Assembly (NCBI GenBank): GCA_029262735.1
Contig: JAJCYY010000045.1
Coordinates: 1-64,000 of the forward strand
Direction of reading: 5' to 3'
Source of the DNA: Chloroflexota bacterium
GTDB taxonomy: Bacteria; Chloroflexota; Dehalococcoidia; Lucifugimonadales; Lucifugimonadaceae
DNA: 64,000 nucleotides
Shown here: in pieces, positions 18,718 through 28,253 of the stretch
Layout: the number at the start of each line of letters is the position of its first letter
How positions within the stretch are numbered: the first letter of the stretch is position 1
Translations under genes and position numbers: made by a program
Notes under the pieces: model-generated
Told to the model about the DNA's origin: nothing
Database searches by the model: none
Seen by the model: the letters and a program-made list of their open reading frames with translations, nothing else

Positions 18718-19860
18718 TCAGGGGGTTTTGAAATCGGCCAGCGGATCTCCCCAGAGATCGGCGTCCGGGTGAAACTGGAGCCATGCCCAGTCGAACGAGC
18801 TGACAAATGGCACCCGCTGCAGTTCGGTGTCCGCAAGAGCTCCAATGGTCGCAACGCCTGTGCCCGGATTCCATGCGCTGGCCGTTTCAGTGTCGGTTAT
18901 GGCTCCCGCAGGCGACCGCTCGAACTCCAGTACACGCGGTCCCGACGATGTCCCAGGCGCTTCCGGCACAGTGCGTAAAAACACGTCTATTTTGGCTGTG
19001 CCGCGGTCGACAAAAAGCACAACCGGCACGTCACCCACCATTCCATTGACGAAGCCCGCATCGGCCGCAGAAGAGTGGTAGTACCCGGTTGCACCCTCGC
19101 CAATTGCGACACCGATGACGAAAAATCTGGTTTCGAATTGAGGTGAGTAGTACCGAGGACGCAGCTCGTCCCTGAGTATCCTGGTAGTTGGGTGCCGGGA
19201 CACCCAGTCAGAGTATTTGACTATCTCGAACGGAAGCAGAGTAAGTTGTGTGCCGGTCTCCGGACCTGCGATTGCGGTCCCCAACGGCTGTGACCAGATG
19301 CTGTCGGTTTGCCAGTCGTACCAGACCATTGCGTCCTTCCACAGCGATCCCTCGTTGCCAAACCTGAACTCAGTGCCTCTCACCCTCCGGTCGTGCACGA
19401 GACCGGTGAAGCAAATCGGTCACCATGTGACCAGAATGGGCACGCCACCAACCTCATCGTGCACCATCTCCCGCACCCTCAACATACCGATCGGATAGGC
19501 GCGCGTCTCACCGTTGAAGGAAACACCAATTACCAGTTCGTCAGGGACAAAATCTGCCTCTTCAACCTCCAGGAAGACTGGAGCGTAAACAGGCCGGATG
19601 GAGTCGCGGTTGAACAGGCCTTTTGTGTGGTACGGGTACAGGTCATCTTCGATGACTTGCTTTGATGTGATGGGATTGAGCGCGGTGAACACTGCCGGGT
19701 TGAACGGCGTTGGTGACGGTTCTCTGGCAGTTTCAGGGTTCGAAACGGAATCGATGACGGAGACGGGCAGGGTCGTCGGCTGCGATTCCACTGCTGACGG
19801 TTGCGTGCTCGGATTAGTGCACGCTGCAAACAGGAAAAGTGCCGACGTGGTCACGGTCAT
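18718..19860 (-). CDS. DUF3179 domain (seleno)protein with in-frame TGA read as selenocysteine
   Basis: The frame is continuous from 19860 to 18718 except for one TGA at 19420-19422. The translation around it is PILVTW-U-PICFTGLVHDRR. DUF3179 proteins have the same block with Cys at this place (a CPLC-type motif), so the TGA most likely encodes Sec147, giving a UxxC redox motif. A stem-loop (19387-19406) starts 13 bases after the TGA, as expected for a bacterial SECIS. The N-terminus is a lipoprotein signal (LFLFAAC). The family (about 380 residues, exported) has unknown function. The annotated ATG lacks a Shine-Dalgarno site; an in-frame ATT at 19882-19884 has GGAGGGG 6 bases upstream and would add the missing basic signal-peptide start. 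If not decoded as Sec the gene would be split into two useless halves. Confidence 0.82.
19387..19406 (-). promoter_or_regulatory. Putative bacterial SECIS element of the DUF3179 gene
   Basis: On the minus strand CCGGTC pairs with GACCGG (6 perfect pairs) around an 8-base loop, beginning 13 bases after the TGA. An alternative fold pairs CCGG/CCGG and TCG/CGA with a two-base bulge and loop TGCA, placing G second in the loop as in the bacterial consensus. Confidence 0.6.
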
Positions 19861-20203
19861 CAGTATTCGGTAGCGTGCTGGAATGTTTCACCCCTCCCCT
19901 GAACCGGCCGTAGGCGCCGTGAGTTTCCACAGTTAGATGAAGAATGGCGTGCCCCGATGTGGGCATGCACGTTGCCCGTGCAGAATGTCGCTCCGATCGG
20001 TATTAGCGAGAGCGCTGCCGAGGCGCCACGGAACCAGTGGCAGTTGAATCGGGAGACTCGATGTGAACGAGTGTCAGGTGTCCGTCGCGGCAGGCGGGAA
20101 TTAAGCCGCTTTCGTTGACTATGAGGGGCTGTACTGCTAGGTTTCCGGCTATCATCAGCCTCTGAGATTCGCCCTTTACTTGACTACCCCGAGAACACCT
20201 TCG

Positions 20204-21574
20204 ATGAATCCCGAAACGGACCTGATTGGACACCTGATGCGGAGAGCCGCGTTCGGAGCTCCGGCAGAGGAGTTGGAGTCGCTCGCCGAGAGGGGTTACG
20301 ACGCCGTTGTCGATGATCTGTTGCATCCCGAACGGTTCGAGCGGCCGCAGGAAGACCTGTTCGAACGTTACAACTGGGACATGGTGCACTTCCGGGCGCA
20401 GAACATGACCGCCGCTCGCTGGTTCTACCGCATGGCCAACAGCCCGCGGGTCCTCGAAGAGAAGATAGCGCTCATGTGGCACGGCATCTTCGCAACCGGT
20501 AGTACGAAGGTGACGATAAACACATGGATGGCGGAGCAGATCGACATGTTCCGAGACTACGGACTCGGCAGCTTCAGGGAGTTGCTCGTTCGCCTTGCGG
20601 CCGATCCTGCCATGATCTACTGGCTCGATAACCAGACCAACCATGCCGAAGCTCCGAACGAAAATTTTGGCCGTGAGCTTCTCGAGTTGTTCAGCATGGG
20701 CGTCGGTAACTACACAGAAGACGACGTAAAGCAGACGGCGCGGGCCTTCACCGGTTGGACGGTCCGCCAGATGATTCCGCGCTATCCATATGGTTTCTAC
20801 GAGACCGAGTTCGTGCACGACGATTCCGACCACGATGCCTCGAAAAAGCGATTCCTCGGTGAAGAAGGCGAGTTCGACGGCGAAGAGTTGATTGACATCA
20901 TCGTTCGTCAGCCCGCCACGGCTCGCTTCGTAGCGCGAAAGATCTACAATTTTTTCGTATCTGAGACCCCGGACGATGAGTCCGAGGCGGAACTGGCTCA
21001 GGCCTACTTAGACGGAAATTTTGAGATCCGCAACGTCCTGAAAACCCTCTTTCACTCAGACTGGTTCAAAGAGGCGAGGTTCAAGAAGGTGCGAAGTCCT
21101 GCGGAGACCGTTGTTGCAACCGTGAAGCTGGCAGGACTGTTTCGCAGCCCTCGGGAATTCGGACTGATCATTCTGCCCGACGTTTCCGAGGGAATGGGCC
21201 AGACATTGCTCAATCCTCCCACTGTCGAAGGTTGGCACACCGGCAAGGAGTGGATCGACACCGCAGCCCTTGTGGAACGCGTGAATTTCATCTCGGAAAA
21301 ACTGGGCGACCGAGCCAATCCCGGTATTGCCCGGATTGTCAGCAGGATCGTCGATGGTAAGTCCTCGATGAGCACTGAGCAGATGCTGGACTCCTGTCTC
21401 TATGAACTGGGCAGTATGTACGTAGAACAGTCAACGCGCGAAACGCTGAAGGATCACTTCGGAGGCGACGTCGAATTTCGCTTCGAAGATGACACTGACC
21501 GGGAGCAGTTCAAGGAAACCGTCGCGGAAGCCCTGAGCCTTGTTGGCGTCGCACGCGAATTTCAGCTTCAGTAA
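20204..21574 (+). CDS. DUF1800 family protein
   Basis: 456 residues from ATG 20204 (an in-frame TTG at 20180 is possible; neither has a strong Shine-Dalgarno site). The sequence carries the family hallmarks: HLMRRAAFGA at the start, LMWHGIFAT, NENFGRELLELFSMG, ARAFTGW and a late NPPTVEGW block. DUF1800 proteins are nearly always encoded beside a DUF1501 protein, as here (72 bases apart). Family knowledge: they are of uncertain function, often exported and linked to surface polysaccharide or matrix. No clear signal peptide is visible here, which is unusual for the family. Confidence 0.9.
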   Translation: MNPETDLIGHLMRRAAFGAPAEELESLAERGYDAVVDDLLHPERFERPQEDLFERYNWDMVHFRAQNMTAARWFYRMANSPRVLEEKIALMWHGIFATGSTKVTINTWMAEQIDMFRDYGLGSFRELLVRLAADPAMIYWLDNQTNHAEAPNENFGRELLELFSMGVGNYTEDDVKQTARAFTGWTVRQMIPRYPYGFYETEFVHDDSDHDASKKRFLGEEGEFDGEELIDIIVRQPATARFVARKIYNFFVSETPDDESEAELAQAYLDGNFEIRNVLKTLFHSDWFKEARFKKVRSPAETVVATVKLAGLFRSPREFGLIILPDVSEGMGQTLLNPPTVEGWHTGKEWIDTAALVERVNFISEKLGDRANPGIARIVSRIVDGKSSMSTEQMLDSCLYELGSMYVEQSTRETLKDHFGGDVEFRFEDDTDREQFKETVAEALSLVGVAREFQLQ

Positions 21575-21646
21575 CGGGAAAACTCGGCGAATCCAACCGT
21601 TGAGTGTAGACGGTGTCGGCCCGCCGAAAATGCACCGGAGCAAAAC

Positions 21647-22822
21647 ATGACCACCATCACCGATTCCACCAACGGCTCCAACGGCAGCCACACCTCCGGA
21701 CAGCCCGTGTTGGTTGTGCTTCAGCTTTCTGGTGGGAACGACTTCATGAATACCGTCGTTCCATACACCGACGGCCGGTACTACGATTACCGTCAGGTCA
21801 GCGCCGTCCCCGAGGCGCAGGTGATCGATATCGACGGGCAGGTTGGATTCCACCCTGCGATGGCGCCGCTCAAGGAGCTGTACGACCGGAACCGTCTCGC
21901 AGTCATACAGGGAATCGGCTATCCGCAGCCAGACCGGTCCCACTTCCGGTCGATGGACATCTGGCACACAGCCGAGCCGGGCAAGTTTGTCAATGAGGGC
22001 TGGCTCGGCAAGACGATACGAGAGATCGACCCGGAGCGGAAAAACGTTCTCACCGGTGTCAGCTTCGGACAGGGGCTGCCTCGTGCCATGGCGGCCCCAA
22101 ACACTCCGGTCATCGCCGTCGCGCAACTCGAAGGCTACGGCCTGCTCACGTCGCTGCCCGGACAGAAGCAGCGCAAAGCACTTGCGACTTTCGAGCGCAT
22201 GTACACGCCCGAGGAGACATCTGAGGCGGCGATGATACTGAACCACCTCGGGCACACCGGACAGTACGCGCTCGAAGGTGCCTCTCTCCTGAAGGCGGCG
22301 CCGGATCAATACCACTCCACCGTTGAATACAGCGACGACCAGCTGGCGCAAAGCTTGAAGGGGATTGCTCAGGTGCACCTGGCAGAGCTCGGCACGCGCA
22401 TCTTCTACGCTCAGTTCGGTGGCTTTGATGTCCACGCCATGGAGAACAAGGTCCAACCCGATCTGTGGTCCAAGGTGTCGCGCGCTGTGACAGATTTTTT
22501 CGATGACCTTCGTGAACACGACGCAGCAGACAACGTCGTGATGATGATCTTTTCGGAGTTTGGCAGGCGTATCAGGGACAACGGCGGCGGCACCGATCAC
22601 GGTTCAGGCGGAGGCGCGTTTCTGGTCGGCGATCGCGTGAACGGCGGTCTTTATGCCGAATACCCATCGCTCGCGCCAGACCGGCAACTCGACGGCGACC
22701 TGCGCTTCAACAATGACTTCAGAGGCCTCTACAGCTCTGTGCTAGACCAGTGGCTACAGATGAGTCCGGCGCCCATCCTCAACGGCACGTTCGAGCAGTT
22801 CGACGGAATAATCGCTAATTAG
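21647..22822 (+). CDS. DUF1501 family protein (alkaline-phosphatase-fold)
   Basis: 391 residues, GGAG 8 bases before the ATG. LQLSGGNDFMNTVVPY near the start, RSHFRSMDIWHTA, FDVHAMEN and FSEFGRRIRDN-GGTDHGSGG are the conserved blocks of DUF1501, which resembles sulfatase/phosphatase folds; the Asp and His residues in them are the likely metal ligands. Usual length is about 400. A Tat signal is common in the family but absent here: the start is a low-complexity Ser/Asn/Gly stretch. It is the middle gene of an operon (DUF1800, DUF1501, NHL), with the NHL gene only 14 bases downstream. Confidence 0.9.
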   Translation: MTTITDSTNGSNGSHTSGQPVLVVLQLSGGNDFMNTVVPYTDGRYYDYRQVSAVPEAQVIDIDGQVGFHPAMAPLKELYDRNRLAVIQGIGYPQPDRSHFRSMDIWHTAEPGKFVNEGWLGKTIREIDPERKNVLTGVSFGQGLPRAMAAPNTPVIAVAQLEGYGLLTSLPGQKQRKALATFERMYTPEETSEAAMILNHLGHTGQYALEGASLLKAAPDQYHSTVEYSDDQLAQSLKGIAQVHLAELGTRIFYAQFGGFDVHAMENKVQPDLWSKVSRAVTDFFDDLREHDAADNVVMMIFSEFGRRIRDNGGGTDHGSGGGAFLVGDRVNGGLYAEYPSLAPDRQLDGDLRFNNDFRGLYSSVLDQWLQMSPAPILNGTFEQFDGIIAN

Positions 22823-22836
22823 AGATCGAGCATGAC

Positions 22837-23907
22837 ATGACGCAAACACAGGAACCGCCAGACACGAAAACATCGCCTGCCGCAGCCGAGCCACCGGTCC
22901 TCCTCCGCATCGGTCACGTCTACGAGCGTTCGCTTGGCGCCATCATGTCGCCGACCGGGTTCTATGGGCCATTGGATATGGCGGTCGGCCCCGACGGAAT
23001 GCTCTTCGTCCTCAATCGTGCCACCACGCCGTTCGACTACTGGCGCGTTACGAAGTGTCTGCCGCAGGACGACGAATATGTCGACGAGTTCAACTATCGG
23101 GAGGAAGAACAGCCCTGGCCGGTCGGCATCGCGCTCGACAGCAACGGCCTTTTCTACATAACCGACGACTCGGCGGACAACGTCTGCGTCTACGACATGG
23201 ACGGGAAACGCGTTGGCAAGTGGGGAGAGGCAGGCGACGCTCTCGGTCAGTTGTCAGCACCGGCAGGGATCCGGTTGGACGAGGACGAGAACCTCTGGAT
23301 AGTTGATTCCGCGAATCACCGTGTCCAGCAATTCACGCGAGATGGAGACGTCCTGCGAACCTGGGGGCAGTTCGGCAGCGAGCCGGGTCAGTTCAACTTC
23401 CCGTGGGGGATAAGCCCGGACCCGTTCTCGGGAGATGTTTTCGTCGCCGACTGGCGAAACGATCGCGTGCAGCGGCTAACGCGAGACGGTGAGGTGATCC
23501 AGGTGATCGGCCGGAAAGGCACCGAAGACGGTGAGTTCAACCATCCGAGCGGTGTCACTGTCGACAAGTACGGCGACATCTACGTTGCAGACCAGGGCAA
23601 CAACCGGGTCCAGCTGTTTAACAGCAGAGGCCGATTCGTCGAAAAGTTCGTTGGAGACGCCACGGTCAACAAGCGCGGCGTTGATCGGCTACTGGCCAAT
23701 CCTGACATGCTGCGCATGCGGGACAACGTGCCAAGCATGGAGCCTGAGAAACGGTTTAAGAAGCCGACATCGGTTGCGGTAGGTCCGGACGACCGCGTCT
23801 ACATGGTCGATTCAGGCCGCTTCCGCGTGCAGGTGTACCAGAAGCAGTGCATCGCTCTTGATCCGGACCAGGTCGGACCACAGATCGAAAGCCCCGTGAT
23901 CGACTGA
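22837..23907 (+). CDS. NHL-repeat beta-propeller protein
   Basis: 356 residues. At least five NHL repeats are visible from about residue 95, with the recurring pattern VDSANHRVQQF, VADWRNDRVQRL, VADQGNNRVQLF and VDSGRFRVQVY, forming a six-bladed propeller. No signal peptide or catalytic residues of known NHL enzymes (such as the peptide-amidating lyases) stand out, so a binding or scaffold role is more likely. It is cotranscribed with the DUF1800/DUF1501 pair, which suggests a shared role. Confidence 0.88.
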   Translation: MTQTQEPPDTKTSPAAAEPPVLLRIGHVYERSLGAIMSPTGFYGPLDMAVGPDGMLFVLNRATTPFDYWRVTKCLPQDDEYVDEFNYREEEQPWPVGIALDSNGLFYITDDSADNVCVYDMDGKRVGKWGEAGDALGQLSAPAGIRLDEDENLWIVDSANHRVQQFTRDGDVLRTWGQFGSEPGQFNFPWGISPDPFSGDVFVADWRNDRVQRLTRDGEVIQVIGRKGTEDGEFNHPSGVTVDKYGDIYVADQGNNRVQLFNSRGRFVEKFVGDATVNKRGVDRLLANPDMLRMRDNVPSMEPEKRFKKPTSVAVGPDDRVYMVDSGRFRVQVYQKQCIALDPDQVGPQIESPVID

Positions 23908-23925
23908 ACAGGCCATCTGTTCGCG

Positions 23926-24894
23926 TCAGCGGCCGGTGATCAGGTTGTGAGGCGGCGAGCCGTCCAGAACCCTCTGCATGTTCGCAAACGCCAGCTGGAC
24001 GCGTCGCGGATAACTTTCGTATGTCTGGCCCGCCAGGTGAGGGACCACAACAACGTTGTCCAGTTGAAGCAACGGATTATCCGGCGGAGTCGGCTCCTCT
24101 TCAAAAACGTCCAGACCCGCTCCCCAGATACGCCGTTCCTGGAGAGCCTGCAGCAAAACCGCTTCCTGGACGACCGGCCCGCGGCACGTATTGATCAGAA
24201 TCGCCGAGGGCTTCATCAAGGCCAGCTCCTTCTCCCCTATCATCCCGTGCGTCGAATCATCCAGCGGCGTGTGCAAAGTCACGATGTCTGACTCGGAAAG
24301 CAGATAGTCCAGGTCCACTCGCCTGGCGCCAAGCGTTTTCTCGACCTCCGGCTTCGCCTCGAGATCTGTGTAGAGGATCTCTGTGTTGAACCCTTTGACC
24401 AGTCGGGCGGTGATCGAGCCTATGTTTCCGAGGCCGATGATGCCGACGGTCTTGCCCTCGATCTCGTACGTGTCGTGTCCGGTTGCGCGCTGCACCTTCC
24501 ATCCGCCGTCCCGTATCGCCTTGTCCGTCCAAACCAGGTGGCGGTAGAGCGAAAGCATCAGTGTAAGAGCGAGTTCGGCAACGCCCTGCGAGTTCGTTCC
24601 ACTTGCGGTTGCAAAGGCGATGCCGAGCTCCCCGGCCTCATTAAGCGGAAAGTTATCGAAACCGGCGTGCAGCGAGTTGGCCAGTCGCAACCGCGGCCCC
24701 GCTCGCAATGTATCCGCCGAGATATGGCCTCCGAAAAACATGAGAAAGTCCGCATCGGAAACAGCAGCATGCAGCGTCTCTTCGGATGTCGCCCTCGAAT
24801 CCAGCCTCACCACATCCCAACCGTTGGGTGAGTTGGCCTCGACGATGCCATGAACTACCGACTCCGCAGGAACGTAGGCCACGACTTTGGGCAT
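23926..24894 (-). CDS. D-isomer-specific 2-hydroxyacid dehydrogenase
   Basis: 322 residues, AGGAG 7 bases before the ATG. The NAD-binding motif is VGIIGLGNIG at about residue 151. The catalytic triad of the family is present: Arg in NTCRGP, Glu in DVFEEEP and His in VPHLAGQTYES (with the Trp of many members replaced). An acidic residue ends the second strand (LYTDLEAKP), favouring NAD. Cytoplasmic; it interconverts a 2-hydroxy acid and a 2-oxo acid. It sits in a catabolic block with an amidohydrolase, a bicupin and a muconate-cycloisomerase-like enzyme, and is convergent with the NHL gene. Confidence 0.93.
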   Translation of the reverse strand: MPKVVAYVPAESVVHGIVEANSPNGWDVVRLDSRATSEETLHAAVSDADFLMFFGGHISADTLRAGPRLRLANSLHAGFDNFPLNEAGELGIAFATASGTNSQGVAELALTLMLSLYRHLVWTDKAIRDGGWKVQRATGHDTYEIEGKTVGIIGLGNIGSITARLVKGFNTEILYTDLEAKPEVEKTLGARRVDLDYLLSESDIVTLHTPLDDSTHGMIGEKELALMKPSAILINTCRGPVVQEAVLLQALQERRIWGAGLDVFEEEPTPPDNPLLQLDNVVVVPHLAGQTYESYPRRVQLAFANMQRVLDGSPPHNLITGR

Positions 24895-25032
24895 TTCAGG
24901 CTCCTAAATATTCGCTCTCACTTTAGATTGGTATCGAACATAATAACGATTCTGACCACGCAGCCAGATCGTCCCTGACAGACTGCTGCTAGACTGCGCC
25001 ATCGACTCAAACTGCCAACAGGAGCGGCTGAG

Positions 25033-26016
25033 ATGATTGACCAGGGATTTAAGATCGTTGACTTCCACTCTCACTTTCCGATACAGACCGACTGGTCCGG
25101 CGGGCGAAGTTCGTCGCCGGGGCAGAAGCCAGAGTCTGCGCTGACCAGTATCGGCGGGGAAGACCGTTCCGAGGAGTCAGAGCAGGCTCTCCAGGAATAC
25201 GCACAGACCTTGCGGGCGGAATGGCGATTGGCCCACGGCTTCGAGGCACCCGAAACAGAGCCCCAGACCGAGGAGGAACTGGCCGACCGCTGGGCCGGTG
25301 AATTCGATCGCTACCCACTCGAAAAGGTCGTCTTCGTGACCGGCGGAGGCAACGATCGCCTATCGGGAATCGTGGCCCGTCACCCGGACAAGTTCATCGG
25401 ATTCGCTCATCACAATCCGCACGAAAAAGGCTCCGGAGACGAGCTGCGCCGTGCGCACAAAGATCTCGGTCTCAAGGGTTATAAGTTGATCGCGCCCGCG
25501 CTTAGCAAGCCGATCGATGACCGTTCCGCGTATCCGGCATGGGAAGCCGCGGCAGAACTTGGCATCCCGGTGCTGATTCACTTCGGCATCCTGGGCGGCG
25601 GCGGCGGCATCGCCCAGCATGTGAATATGTCACCGCTGATGCTGCACAACGTGGCGCGCGACTTCGCGACGGTGCCATTCGTTATCCCCCACCTGGGATG
25701 CGGCTACGCGAGAGAACTGCTGCAGCTCATGTGGGCGTGTCCCAACGTGTACGTAGACACCTCGGGGTCCAACCAGTGGATTCGCTGGGAACCGACGGAA
25801 GTGACCGTCAAGCAACTGCTGCGAAAATACCTGGAGACTGCGGGTTACGAGCGCATCCTGTTCGGCAGCGACTCCAGCTGGTTTCCACGTGGATTCTCGA
25901 TCAAATACCTGGACGACCAGATACGCGATCTCCGTGAGATCAACGTGCCTCAAGACCAGATGGAGGCGATACTCGGCGGCAACGCCCGCAGACTGCTTGG
26001 AATCACCGGTAGCTGA
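25033..26016 (+). CDS. Amidohydrolase family 2 (ACMSD/gamma-resorcylate decarboxylase-like)
   Basis: 327 residues, AGGAG 11 bases before the ATG. The metal site is complete: HSH in VDFHSHF near residue 11, IHFG mid-barrel, PHLGCG and an Asp in FGSDSSWFPRG. This layout belongs to the amidohydro_2 family, whose members decarboxylate aromatic or muconate-like acids or hydrolyse lactones. An insertion rich in Glu (about 30-85) is not usual. The gene ends 18 bases from the convergent bicupin gene; a dioxygenase-like cupin next to a decarboxylase-like hydrolase hints at an aromatic or lactone degradation route (inference). Confidence 0.88.
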   Translation: MIDQGFKIVDFHSHFPIQTDWSGGRSSSPGQKPESALTSIGGEDRSEESEQALQEYAQTLRAEWRLAHGFEAPETEPQTEEELADRWAGEFDRYPLEKVVFVTGGGNDRLSGIVARHPDKFIGFAHHNPHEKGSGDELRRAHKDLGLKGYKLIAPALSKPIDDRSAYPAWEAAAELGIPVLIHFGILGGGGGIAQHVNMSPLMLHNVARDFATVPFVIPHLGCGYARELLQLMWACPNVYVDTSGSNQWIRWEPTEVTVKQLLRKYLETAGYERILFGSDSSWFPRGFSIKYLDDQIRDLREINVPQDQMEAILGGNARRLLGITGS

Positions 26017-26034
26017 GCCTGCGACGTGGCCTGC

Positions 26035-26814
26035 TCAGATCGTCGGATGTTCCCAGCGCGGAGTCTTGCCGTCGAGTCCGTGCTGCCGGGCGTGTAGCTG
26101 CGGCATGCGGCTTCCGCGGTGCGTGAAGACCACCATGGAGTGGATCCAGTAGCACAACTCGTCGCCTTCGCCGTCATGGTTGAACTGGCGGTGGTAGACG
26201 TGCTGGGGCTTGTATCCTGCTCCGCGCGGCGGGACAACGAGCGTTTCGACTTCGGTGTTGTCCGGGCTGCCGATTATCATCGAACCGGGACCTGACACCA
26301 CATAGAACCCTTCAACGCGATTGTCGTGCTGATGGATTTTGTTTCCCTTGCCCGGATAGAAGATCGCCGGGTAGTGATGTGGATAGGCAGGGAAAGGCAG
26401 GTGAGAGATGGTCACGATGGAGACGATTGGAGTTGTCCCGTCGTTCACCCACTGGAATCGAGTTCCCTCGGTTAGCACGACTTCAAGGCCCGGTTGAACG
26501 GGGATCTCCATCGCCCTCCCGGGAGTTTCGTCAAGCCAGACTTTCAGGATCCCGGAACCTTCGAGAACGTGGACAGCCTCGCTGTCGGTTTCGATCTGAT
26601 CGGTCTCCGTCCCTGGCAACTGTGTTCGCTCCGCCAGGGTGAACCGCTCATCCCCGGTGGTCTCCTCGCAGAGTAGCTTGAGAAACCCGCCAGTCGGAGT
26701 CTCCTCCAGAATGCCCTCTTCTCGCGGAACGATTATCTTCCCGGAATAGGTGGGATCTCGCGGGGTTGGCGGAATGTACGGCACACGTCCTTCGCCTGGA
26801 AGCGATGGCAACAT
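26035..26814 (-). CDS. Bicupin (gentisate dioxygenase-like cupin protein)
   Basis: 259 residues with two cupin barrels: the first around HVLEGSGILKVWLDE, the second around KIHQHDNRVEGFYVVSGPG, where H-Q-H plus Glu form a plausible metal site. The first barrel lacks a clear HxH, so only the second is likely to bind metal. GAGAGGAAA precedes the ATG. Cytoplasmic, no signal. It is co-oriented with the downstream dehydrogenase and upstream cycloisomerase-like genes. Homologues include gentisate-type ring dioxygenases, but a sugar isomerase-type or signalling role is possible. Confidence 0.8.
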   Translation of the reverse strand: MLPSLPGEGRVPYIPPTPRDPTYSGKIIVPREEGILEETPTGGFLKLLCEETTGDERFTLAERTQLPGTETDQIETDSEAVHVLEGSGILKVWLDETPGRAMEIPVQPGLEVVLTEGTRFQWVNDGTTPIVSIVTISHLPFPAYPHHYPAIFYPGKGNKIHQHDNRVEGFYVVSGPGSMIIGSPDNTEVETLVVPPRGAGYKPQHVYHRQFNHDGEGDELCYWIHSMVVFTHRGSRMPQLHARQHGLDGKTPRWEHPTI

Positions 26815-26953
26815 TTCGTTTCCTCTCAGGCCCCGGAATTTGCAAGTAGGTGGGCGTTTCGATCTGGCCCGTAAAGTCGACGCTGAATATGTGAGGCCAC
26901 TGGCCGGATGCTACGACAAATCCCGTTCGCCGTCATTCCGGGAGCCGAATATC

Positions 26954-28054
26954 CTAGATCGCGGCGTGGTCCTTGACTGCCCACTTAGACAGAACGTTTT
27001 CGTTTAACGTCACGCCAAGGCCAGGATGTTCGGGCGCAACGCCGAACCCATCGCGAATGTGCAACGGTTCAGCGGCTACGTCATCAGCGTGCAACCGAGG
27101 GCCGAGCAGATCGCACGGGTAGAGGCGATTCGGCAGCGCGGTGGCGAGGTGAAACGATGCGGCAATCTTGATCGATGAGTCGTGACTCGTCCCGAGAGTC
27201 CAGCCAATACCGGCGGCTTCCAGGGCGCCGACGACTTGCGCCGACCTGTACAGCCCCCAGTGCGTCGGCATGACATTAACGCACTTGATAGCGGGCTTAT
27301 CTGCCCTGATGATCCGATTCAGATCTTCGAAAGACGACCAGCCTCCGTGCAGTGAAATCGGCAGACTCAACGCGTCGCCGACTTCCTGGTAGTCGTCCAG
27401 GTCCAACGGGCAGGGATCCTCCACCAGCTCGAAACGCGCGCCTTCGGCCTGCAATGCGCGCAGCTGGGCGATCGCTTCTGGCTTGGAGTGGCCCATATTG
27501 CTGTCCGGTCGTATCGGAACATCACCGATCGCATTGGCAACTGCAAGAATGTGCTCCGAGTCTCCGGGCACTCCAACCTTCATCTTGATCGCGTGGGTGA
27601 ATCCTTCGTTCACTCGTTCTCGTGCAATCGTCACCTGGTCCTCAATCGCGAGATATGGCAGGGTCCAAACGAGGGGCACCTTCTCGCGGTGCTTTCCTCC
27701 AAGGAGTTGATAGACCGGTACGCCAAACGCCTTACCCTTGATATCGTGAAGTGCGAAGTCGACGCCTGCGACAAGTCCGCCCCTGCCGATGTGCTCCTCC
27801 AGCAGAGGTACGAGCCTCGAGATATCTGTGGGATCGGCGCCAATGAGCAACTCGTCTAGCTGCTGCACTTGACGGTCGTCGAGAGAATCGCCACGGAATT
27901 CACCGATTCCAGTGATGCCGGTGTCAGTGTGAACTTCGAGCACCACGGTGCGAAGATGAGTCATCGGCGCACCGGCCTCCTCGGTATGCCGGTTGCGCCA
28001 CGGCGTTACATAGGGAATTGCTACAGGACGGGCTGAGATACGCTCGATTTTCAT
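26954..28054 (-). CDS. Muconate cycloisomerase-subgroup enolase superfamily protein with an altered metal site
   Basis: 366 residues from ATG 28054, chosen because GGAG lies 10 bases upstream and MKIERISARPV is the usual family start; an upstream extension is non-homologous. The general bases K-x-K (IKMKVG) of the muconate cycloisomerase subgroup and two metal ligands (Asp in RPDSN, Glu in LVEDP) are present. The third ligand, normally Asp in a PIALDES-like strand, is replaced: the strand reads PISLHGGWSS. A lysine follows in AIKCVNV. The enzyme may use His as ligand, bind metal weakly, or have changed reaction. Other members cyclise muconates, epimerise dipeptides or make succinylbenzoate. 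Confidence 0.85.
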   Translation of the reverse strand: MKIERISARPVAIPYVTPWRNRHTEEAGAPMTHLRTVVLEVHTDTGITGIGEFRGDSLDDRQVQQLDELLIGADPTDISRLVPLLEEHIGRGGLVAGVDFALHDIKGKAFGVPVYQLLGGKHREKVPLVWTLPYLAIEDQVTIARERVNEGFTHAIKMKVGVPGDSEHILAVANAIGDVPIRPDSNMGHSKPEAIAQLRALQAEGARFELVEDPCPLDLDDYQEVGDALSLPISLHGGWSSFEDLNRIIRADKPAIKCVNVMPTHWGLYRSAQVVGALEAAGIGWTLGTSHDSSIKIAASFHLATALPNRLYPCDLLGPRLHADDVAAEPLHIRDGFGVAPEHPGLGVTLNENVLSKWAVKDHAAI

Positions 28055-28253
28055 TTCACACGCTCCGGTAAATCGACATCGTGACTCAGGCAATAGAGAG
28101 CGGTCGATTTCTAACGGGGATGATAGCATCGAGTGTTCAGCACTCAGATGGAAACCACCTGTGATCCGCACTGAAAAGTTGATCGCCAGATGACAACAAT
28201 CTGTGTTGGGTGGTCAAAGGTGGGAAGCAAGTTGCACGATCGGGAGCGAGTGG

